Positions 9,401 through 18,700 of a DNA stretch of 64,000 bases are shown here, piece after piece (position 1 is the stretch's first letter; every line of letters begins with the position of its first letter). The position numbers and the translations under genes were made by a program. The stretch comes from Pseudoalteromonas viridis (GTDB lineage Bacteria > Pseudomonadota > Gammaproteobacteria > Enterobacterales > Alteromonadaceae). The stretch lies in contig NZ_CP072426.1 of NCBI RefSeq assembly GCF_017742995.1, positions 744,001-808,000 of the forward strand, in the 5' to 3' direction. The notes under the pieces were generated by a model that was given only the letters and a program-made list of their open reading frames with translations, made no database searches and was not told the origin of the DNA.

Positions 9401-9760
9401 TGTCATACCTGATGGCGAAACTATCTGAGACACTTTCCCTTGTTCATCACGGATCAAGCGAACCTGATTACCAAACCTGTCACGAATACTCGTCAGCGCC
9501 TTGGTACTTTCAGAGTAGCTAAATTCAGAAAGCGACGTGCCAGTTAACTTGTCGATAGTCTTAACATGTTTACCGTCTTCTATAATGTAAGGGCTGACAA
9601 GACTATTTTGGTATGGGCTGACACACCGGACGTTGTACTTTTCTTCCTCTTGACCATAGGCGTGGTAACCCGTCCCCATTGTAACTTCAATCGCCCAGGC
9701 TTCTCGATCCGGCGCTCCGACATTTGGGGTCGAGCTCCAATAGGGCATACGCCATTCCAC
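6473..9760 (-). CDS. Rhs/YD-repeat C-terminal part with RHS core and toxin tip (3' half of a frameshifted giant gene)
   Basis: The frame is open from about 9829. The first ATG (9760) falls inside a DUF1566 domain whose end (KYNVRCVSPY) is here, so this is not an independent start. There follow about twenty YD repeats (GRLTKVSQGDRSTQYFY; GRLSTATKGDTTQVYRYGANG). The RHS core is at residues about 860-960 (YRYITDQLGSPRMLVD, GFAGGLYDSDTGLVRFGARDYDP, WTAKDPIGFAGGD, DPTG). A hydrophobic stretch (about 975-995) and a tip of roughly 100 aa (QDQMTLKAAQEGQGTVIIRN to the end) follow; its activity is unknown. RHS cages normally encapsulate and release such tips. Confidence 0.9.
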   Translation of the reverse strand: MEWRMPYWSSTPNVGAPDREAWAIEVTMGTGYHAYGQEEEKYNVRCVSPYQNSLVSPYIIEDGKHVKTIDKLTGTSLSEFSYSESTKALTSIRDRFGNQVRLIRDEQGKVSQIVSPSGMTTSLDIDEHNNLRSVTYPDGTGYQLNYQGELLNHQVDPNGNVFERFFDTHGRITRSLDPEGGEWRFYSRLDEATQAKIYGYTTAENNRFEVKEAANGDTETYYPDGSVESSRSSFNFHNNRLVPTTHQKIGGMEYLLRSKYDPIQKRNVPRSLVMKSPGGVESKTDITRNGDSYVVYFNVEQNDTQKVTIRYSVGYGKLTTTTRLGRETVVKLDTASQLPDYTELAGFAPIHYTYDGHGRLTKVSQGDRSTQYFYSGGYGLRPGLLEKVVSSNQPQVTLTRDNVGQVIRAVLSSSQQEQQITEFGYDNNGNLISLTPDGQPEHQFAYNSINNVTSYTAPLAANAQQTVSSYVYDRDRRISEIALPSGEKISYVYAKGVDRLESISTPYGQYQLGYNEVGDVVRVNAPDGNTLNYHYDGLLYTGTDWFGDVTGSFSVNYSPGGDVGSVCVNDANCIAYGYDLDGMLTSAGNLTLNRALNKGGVITGTEHFDIQHRISHNQYGEIEEEHYTFGAQNLYQATYQFDDAGRITRKQQFVAGESQVETYLYDGLGRLSTATKGDTTQVYRYGANGNRIGIELTQGDQTTTRSATFDEQDRLTSFAQCRYQYNVNGALAYKTCGSVEHNYDYDIFGNLLQVEIKQDGQVSKQIDYGVDPQNRRVAKYVDGQHVAGYLYSDQLNPVAQLNANGDVVALFGYASKGHVPDYMLKGGREYRYITDQLGSPRMLVDAVSGEITQRLDYDVYGEVTYDSNPGFQPFGFAGGLYDSDTGLVRFGARDYDPYAARWTAKDPIGFAGGDTNLYNYVSADPVNFIDPTGHILANLYGAAKDGGMELLFQLYVEGKPFACVDYKAVVVAAVGGLAFGGAAAAKAYKMWKAKKKGSKGGDKWSRTPKSTQDQMTLKAAQEGQGTVIIRNLNDPNFKGMEKLELKVKSANGSDSVVHYVRDPKTGKLMDFKFKKHSTDGLNNIERVPDPRKGTY

Positions 9761-12700
9761 ATAAGGACGCCATATCGCATTGGGATCACCACCATGCCCA
9801 ACTGGGGACTTGTATTCAAAAAGCTCAGTCCCCCCTGCATCAGTAGCTCATTCGCAGTCGGTAAGCGCCAGTTGCTGATTCCAGCATGCTCTAGCGTTTC
9901 GCAATAATTAATTGCTTCGCGCCATGTCATTTTTAAAGAAATGTTGTCCGGCGTGTCCTGCCAGTACAGCTGAAAATAATCGTTATAGCCTATTTGCCTT
10001 ACAGTATCTGTTTGCATAAAAAAGCTATACTGATTCCCATCATCGGTGACAATTGTCCAATCATCACTATAAAATCCAAGCCCCGTCACACAAAGTACTT
10101 GGTTTCTCTGTCCCTCATCAACGGTATCATAGCCCCAGACATTGCTGTAGCCATTCAGCGTGTAGGCATCCGCTTCGTGCTCCCGGCCACTTTTATCCAG
10201 GGTATAGGCTAACTCTCTGTTTAAAGGCAGTCTCCATCTTCCCGCCCAGGGCCCTCCATAATCCAGGCTTTCGCAATATTCAATCGCTTCACTTTTACTA
10301 AAAGTCTGCTCTGTCGCTTTGACCTGCCAGTTCAAAAGTGAATTTAAATCATATATATAACCATACTTGGTGACAGCGTAGGAGATGTCTCTTCCGGGTG
10401 CGCCATAGTAGCCGTCGTCACCGTCTACAGCACTTAAACTTAAGCCAGAGCTGACGGTCGGCGAAGCATGGCTGCCCTTTTCAATTTCACCGTCCCCACG
10501 GTAAATATTCCCAAAACGATCTACCAAATGATGATTAGATATACTCCAGCCATTGGCAATTTCACTCTTTGGCGCTCCAAATAGCGAAACCACAGATTCG
10601 CTCCATTTAATTACGTTTTGTCGGCCTGTTACACCTAATGAATCACTCCCCTGCTGTGCCCAAGTTGGTGGAACTTGGTCAGGCCTTAAACCTGAATCGG
10701 CAATGTTTCCTGCACTAGCATAGGCGGAAGCGTACTCATAGCCAATTTTTAATCGTGCTTTGACTTCTCCTTTAACAGCTACTCCCCGAACATCACGACC
10801 ATCCCAAATAAATTCAACATTTTGCATCACACTCGGCGTAAACAGCTGCTCAAACCTGTTACCTGCCACTTCAAGAACAGCGTGCATGCGTATAACGCCA
10901 TCCGGCAATGACAAACGGCTGACATTTGATTTGATTATATGGTGGAAGTCTGAGGTTCTGGCGCTATTGTAGTGAAGTGTAAGACCAGTCCCAACAATAT
11001 TGATATCTTCATGCAGTTCCAGAGTTTTGGGTTTTATATAAGAACTAACAGCTGCACATTGATCATTTTCTTCTATTATGGAACTGTCCCCCGTTAGGAC
11101 TTCGATTTCTGTCGGAGGAGTACCATCAGAGCGAGCAGACCAGTTAAAGTCATAAGGCGTAAAATGGAACATGCGACCGCGCCAGTAAGTTTTGCCAGCC
11201 TGATAGTTCTCAATGCCCTTGCTTTCATCAGATACAGAGCCATCACCGTCTATATCATCAGGTTGGTCATCGCCGGTGTAATCCACACCATCAATTTTCC
11301 CATCGCCATTAGTGTCGAGTAGTTTAACGACAACGCCATTTTCTGAGGCCTTCCACTTTGCTTCTTGACGATCGTAATAGCCAATAGGCACTAACTCACC
11401 TACAGGAAAATCCAGAAAGTTGTCCACATACATCACCACGGGTTGATCGAAGTGGACACTTTCATTGTCAGCAACTCCAGCTATGTCCAACTCAGAGCAA
11501 TATGTAAAAGCGGACTCCACAGGCAAAGCACCTGGCATGGTTTCTGGCGTTTCATACTCAGTAGCACGGACCGCAATTTTATCCAACTTTCGTGTTTGCC
11601 CGTTTGGACCTACTACCGTAGCCTGATTGACATCTTCGAAAACAAGTGACGTAGATCGCATGCCGAATTCATCAGAGACAGGACTAGATTTGTGCACTTT
11701 AGGACCATCTGAAGTTAAATCAACTAACGTCACTTGTGCATCCAACGGCTGAAGGGTTACCTTATCAACATTATTCCACTCTTTATTGAGCGCGATAACC
11801 TCCCTCTGCACTCTCAGGTAGCCGGGTAAAGAAATCTCTAATGTCGATTTACCAGCCATGCCGGCGATGGTATACCGCCCATTGTCGTCCGTTTTAACGC
11901 TACCAAACTCATCCTGGCCCAGAAAACTGACTTGTGCATTAGCCAAAGGTTGATCATTGATATCGAAAACTTCACCCGTGTAAATTGCAAACAAATTAAC
12001 TGGAAATCGCTCTGCCGTTGCATTGTCAGCAATCAACTCATGATGTTCGCCAGCAAAACCCTCTGCCTCTTTGGTATCTTGAGTCTTTTCAGATACAACT
12101 ATCTGAATGGTATTCGATTCTACCTCACCTGAAAGAACGGTAAGGCTAGATATACCTTTGCTCTTCGCGGTGACAATACCATTTTTAAAGCTAAATACAC
12201 GCCTGTTCAGCTCAACCAAACTGACATTTTGATCAACTAGCTCAGAATGTCCATTACTATAAGTAGCTGTTATAGTTAGCTGCTCGGACATGCCAGGCAC
12301 CAGATTAAGTGTCTGAGGTGCAACTTCCAGGGCAATAAGTTGCGGAACCGGTTCCATCGGAATAATAGGTTTGTCACACCGAGTCGCAGCACTATGATCT
12401 ACGCGAGTTATGCTTAACTCCGGCCACACTTCTGCAACATTAACCAGATTAAAGCCAGTCCAGATTGACTCCACTGGCTGTGGCCTGTCTCCATTGGGGG
12501 TGAATGGCCCTACAATGCTTCCGACTCCTAACAACCCTCTCGTTTGTGGCGGTGAGCCTGCAGGGTAGCCGACGGCTCCAAGCACAATACTACGATGTCC
12601 CCACGCACCTCCTGAATAAGGAAACTTATCGGCATAAATAAAGTCGTAGACGGCCATCACAGCCGCTGCTGAGATTTGCTCATCCAGAGAGGAGTCTGAA

Positions 12701-15700
12701 CGCTTTGGTGATAAAGCAAGGACTTCTCCCGTACCCCAATACTTGCTGTGATCTTCCCAACCGGGAAAGTGCTCAATAACGCGTTGGTGTGGAGTAGCGC
12801 CATCTGAAGTTCTATAGTGGCCAAATACATCATTTTCTAGCGAATATTGTGCGAACTTTTGTGTTACTTCGCTAAACTCCTCAGCCACGCCATAAAAAGC
12901 CTCAATACCACGTGCAATCCGCTCGGCATTAATCAGATAAAGTACTTTCTCTTCAGCAGACCACGCATCCCACACGCTTTGTGCTGGCATGTGTAGTTCT
13001 GCATCAACAGTTTCATCCTTCTGCCGTGCATTGTTAAAACTAGCCTCAATATCCTCAACCCGATGATAAGTTACACCGGACCAATCGATATTCTCCTCTG
13101 GCACTGTTTGCTTTAGCTTTTCATCGGAAAATAACCTGCTGGGTTTACAGTTTTCAATTGTTGCCCTAACACGTAATATTGTTCGATATGTATAACTTTG
13201 CCCTTTTTCATCAACGACTTTCAGTTCAAGGGCATAATCGCCATAATCCTCTGAAAACGCGAATGAAGGCTCGGACCCAACCTCGACACCGTCTATCATC
13301 CACTGGTACCGGTCAAAAATCGCACCTTCATAATCCGGGTGAACTGTTAGCTTTTTCGTTTCAAAGCGGTCCAGAGTTATAACATCAGGAAATGGTGTTG
13401 CAGGTATGATGGTGATCAGACCGGTTGCAGATTTACCATCAAAGCGGGTTGCTTTTAGCTGATAAGTCTCTTTTTCAACTATGTTGCTTAGATTTAGCTC
13501 ATGGGCAGCCCAAATACGTCCATCACTTAAACGAGTGATCTCGCCCGTATGATACTTTGGAGCGACTCCTTCATTAGAAAACGAAAGCGTATAACTATCA
13601 TGTTTCTGAACAGCGACAACCCGATTTTCCGGTAATGGGATATCTTTTGGTAGTACAGTAATTTGTACCGGATAGACTTTGCTTTGATCTAAGTCTCCCG
13701 AAAGGTGGAGCTGGCCTTCATATTGCCCTACTGGATAATCAAACTTATATCTGCCATTGTAAAGAAGCACTGAGGTGCCATCAACAAACCAGTTGTTTCT
13801 GTAACTTTTAAACAGCTCTAACTTAGGAAGAAAGTTAGCTTCTTCTTCTATAAATGTCAGTTCAGATAGCCCAATATCAACGGGCCAATCGGTGACAGAC
13901 ACTGCTGATACATATTCCCCTTGGTTCCCCAAAGAATCTGTTAGTACAACTTTTACTTTGTAGGTACCCGGCGGTTTAGCGAAGTTCATAAATGGCGAAT
14001 AAGCTGTAACTCCTCGCCATGGTGCATCATTGATGTACCACTCAAGCTGCTCAAATACGGGCTTTCCATAGAGGTTCGTAGACTTATGAGCAAAAAACCG
14101 ATATCGCTCGCCAGGCATCAAGCTTAGGCTTGAAGGCAAAGGTCTGGCAACAATAACATGAGTACTGCTCGTTGCTGAGTTACCCTGCGCGTCCGTTATT
14201 TTAAGTTTAAACGTATCGTCAGCTGCCACATCTTTAAGCATCAGGCCTGGCGTGTCGTATACTTTCCCCGTTTCCACACTGGAGAATTCGAATGTCAGAT
14301 CATGTCCATAGTCAGCGCCTTGCGCCAAAAGTATAGGTTGTAACAGGTAATCTGAACCACTTAACAACCCAATATCAGGACCCAAATCAGCCAACTCATT
14401 TAACGTAAGATAGCGTAATTCCAGCTTTATCGTAGCTACACGTGAGTAGTCCTGACCATCATAAACCCGTACTTTGAATTCATCCTCAACATCCTGATCC
14501 AGGCCTGGGGCTCGGTATTTAAATGTCGTAGGTAGCCAGTCGCCAACTTCAAAAGGTATAAAGTCAATCCCTACAGCACTTTGACTGCCCAACTCAACCA
14601 CCTTAGGCATTTCAACCACCTCGACTCGCAACCTCTGACGAGCTTTACAATAAACAGTTGGCTCTGGGCAAGAGGGTGATATCAAGTCGGGGTCTTCAAC
14701 ATCTAACGTAATTGACTGGCCAAGTACATCCTGCGCACTTATCCTTCTGATAATGTGCAAATCTTCCACAGCCGGTGGGGTGTTTTCGGGGTCAGCAATA
14801 ACAGTAACAGGGAGTTGCAGGTCGTACTTAAACCCAAACTTTCGTAAAGTCACAAGAAGCGACCAGTCACCCTGATCTGGGATCAAATTATGCTCACTGC
14901 TAATATCCGTTAAGCAACTCAAATACCCTGACTTGCAAGCCAGGCGCCAACTGAGCTCTGGTTGATGACCAAAAATTTCACTTTCAGACGCATCTACGTG
15001 CAATAAGTCACCAAACCTAATCACAGAGTTGTAATCTACCTTGAGTTTGGGCGGCTGCCAGTCTCTGACGCATCGGACCAAACCCTGGCGCTGAGGGATA
15101 TCTGCGCTTCTCAGCTCAACAGGCAAATAAGTGACATGAACAAAGCTATGGCCATCTTTTTTTATGAGATAGGCATTGTGATTGTGATTGTGATTGTGAT
15201 TGTGATCAGTTTTTGTAGAGCTCCAAAACGAATAATCAGACCACTTGTTAAATAGTTCAGAAAATTTACTCGCATAAGTACCTTGATCATGTGCAAGGCT
15301 ATATAATTCATTAATATTTGGGAGGCGCCAATCATCAAACCCAGCCTCTTGCAGGTTTTCACAGTATTGAACAGCCTGATGCCACCCTGAAGGCTGCATG
15401 ATGGAGTCAGAGCTTCTATCTTTTTTCTGCCAAACTAGTAGATTACTCTGATCGTAAACACCATACTCATATTGCTTGTAACTTGGCTGATGCGCTACTT
15501 CACCAGTCACACACAATGCATTACCTTTTGCATACTTAACATTGTTCCGTGAATAGGCAAGTCCTGAGCTGATATCGATTTGAGTTGCAGATTGAATAGT
15601 AGAGTCATCACCCAAAAGCAAAGTATTCAGTTCCGCCGACCAATACCTTGATGACCCACGAGATTTAAACTCTGCTGGTAACAGCCCATTATCAAAATCG

Positions 15701-18700
15701 CTTCTATCAAGAAGGAAAAATAGTTCTTCCTCCAATGGCAATCGCCAAGAGTCAATGCCAGCATGGTTTAGGTTTTCACAATAGTTCTTCGCCGAGTACC
15801 AAGATAACCCCTGAGCCGTGGAGTCCCCTGCAAGGTCAGCCCAAATCAGCATTGAATTTTGGTCTGAGATGAGACCTTCCTGCAATTCTACGTAAGACCG
15901 TTCAACCCCTTGTTGATAAAAGCCATCGTCAAATGGCGCAAGGCTTTTTGTTTGGCCAGTTTTTGGTATGTTATTATTGCTTTTGGGCTTGTTGTTATTT
16001 AAATCTTCAATTGAGCAACCAAATTTATCTAACCCTTCAACAGAATTCGTTTCCAGGCAAAAATCAGCTACATCAGGTATGCCATCCTCATCCTGATCTC
16101 TGCCATTCTCAACCTCAATAGTGAAAGTTTGTTGGACCGTTTCAATACCATCATAAGCAACTAACACGACTGGCTGTGAGCCCATGTCTTCAGCTTGCGG
16201 TATCCAACGTATTTTATTGAACCGGTCGAGTACCATACCTGCAGGGGCCGTGGCCAGGTATAGCTGCATATAACCATCAGAATCGGAAGCGACTGCCTGA
16301 TACTGGTACTCATACCCAACAACCGCAGACAACGCCGGGCTGCTATGAATGGTGGGAGGTCTGTTAGTGTCAGATACTCCCAGCAAATAACGCTGTATTA
16401 TTGTTATGCCTGATTGTGAAGTGGCTGCAACCTCCACCGGATGGCTTCCCCAACTACCGGGGACATTCCAACTTATTAAACCAGATTGACTGACAGCCAT
16501 CCCTTCTGGCCCTTTGAGTAATTCATAGCTAACTTGCTCATTCAATGAGTGTTGCAGCTGATAGCCATAAACCGTCCCACTGATCGCTGTTACTTTCGGG
16601 ATACTGCTAAATTTTGGCTCTGTACTCCCTGACGGAAGGACTCTGATTGGACGACTGGAAGAATGAGTCTGTCCATTAGTATCTACAACTGAAAGCGTGA
16701 CAACATGATCACCTGCGGGCAGCTCAGGAACTTCATAGACCGCCTGTTTTGCAACAAGTAACCCATTGATGCGCCACTGATACCCTTTGAGTTCCTGCCC
16801 ATTTGAGCTGAAACTATCCAATCCATACAAAGTAAATGCTTGGCCGGCTACGATCGTTGCAAACTTACCTAATACGGCTTTGGGATAGACATCAGTAACG
16901 CTCCTGCTATTCAACCAGCCTAACTTTCCATCGAACCAGATACCAAATTGAGCGTCGAATGCTTTACTAACAACCCAGGACGACCCTCGCGTTGCATAGC
17001 CCAACAGAACCTCATTAAACTCACTCTCTCGATATATAACTTCGACATTGCGCGTTCCTGTAGAAGTGCAGTGATTTGAACCCAAGCGCTGTATCTGGGC
17101 AAGTTCAACCCACTTAGTGGAAGCGTTAAAGTGAATTTCGACACGCTTTTGAGTCATGCTTACCATTACGTATTGCTGACCCGCAGAGATGTACTGCTCC
17201 ACTACAGGACTAATTGCAGAACCGAAAACGCCTGTTGTCTCAACTGTTTCAATAATGCTACATCGCTGTTCTTGGTCTTCAATTGCGAGTTCAATCGTCT
17301 GTAAATCAAAGTGAGTACCATCAGTTACCCTAATCTCAACTTCAACTAAAGAATCACTTGCAATATCTGGTAGCCAACTAATGGCGCCACTCTTCCCATC
17401 TATCTGCATTCCTTCTGGAGCCCTTAGCAATACAAACTTTTGCTGAGCACTTATTCTGGTTAAGTTTGGGGTGTAAACAAATAGCTGGTCTTTTGTGGCG
17501 TTCAATCCGACATGTTTTTCGACGAACTTAGGCGCATTATCAACGCCCAGCGCTTGGACAAAGGTTGCTTGAACCCAGGCATAACTCTTGCGGCCATAAG
17601 CATCGTGATATTCTATCTTGTACCAACCTGCTTGATGATCAACGACAAAATATTTGGACCCAATATATAGCGAACTCAAAAATGGATAAGAAGAAATATC
17701 TGGGTTTTCAAAGCCGCTTCCTCCTTCACTAATGACGGTCAAACAGGCTGTACCAAAAGAATCACCTAAACTGCTTTGAGGAACCCATCCTGACAAATCT
17801 TCACTAACAATTTTCGAGTAACCATTTTCTTGCTCATCTAGCAGGAATCGCTGCCCAACTTTAGCGATGCCAATTGTACGACTTCCATGCACAGCATTGG
17901 CTTTTATGTAGGTATCACTCTTCACTGTTGCAGCGCGACACTGGGGGATTAGTGGCTCTGGTGCTACGTCTATGGTAAACGCTTGAGAGACTTCTGCTCC
18001 TTTAATGGTTACAAACACTAAAGCTGAATGCTGGCCGATTTGGTTGGCGCCTGGATACCACTCAATAAGGCCCGTAGCGGAAATAGACATCCCCTCAGGT
18101 GCATCGTTGAGAGAATAGGTAGCGTTCGAGTCTAGATCAGCCAACTCAATTTGATAGTGATAGACCTGATTAGCAGTAGCCGTTTCAATCGGCAAACTCG
18201 TTATCACTGGTATATCTTGTTGAGGACCCCTTGAGGTTTTTTTAATGTAGCCGACCTGACCGGCATACCAGACTTTTATCCATTCTGAATTTTCTGTCGA
18301 TATGCTCCATTGGGAGCCATTAGGTACAATCCCCAACTGTGGTGCTTTATCACTGGCAAATTGGTAAATAATTGCCCCTGAATTTTGGTCAATATGCGAA
18401 CATGCACCATCAACAAACTCTAGAAACCCCGGTCCGTAAGCCCACTTTTTTTCCCCATCAAACCATATTTGAAACCAAGCACCTTTTTGGTCTACATACG
18501 CATACCTTTGGCCAATTTGTATGTATCCTACTTTATTACCACTGGTGCTATTCGAATCTCGTACATTGACGCCTCTGGTACTTTCAACTAATTTGCAAGA
18601 TGAATCTGACAGTGCAGTTACTTCAACAGAAAACTGTTGCGTTGCCGTTAAGTTGTCGGTTGTGACAGCCATGATCTCTACACTATGTAGGCCTATTTGC

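Noticed and set aside
9760..9829. Independent start of the 1095-aa Rhs protein at ATG 9760
   Set aside because: The codon is inside a DUF1566 domain whose first half is in the other frame; no ribosome binding site is seen.
15175..15204. Short direct repeats as a possible CRISPR array
   Set aside because: They are contiguous 6-bp units without spacers inside a coding frame; a simple microsatellite.
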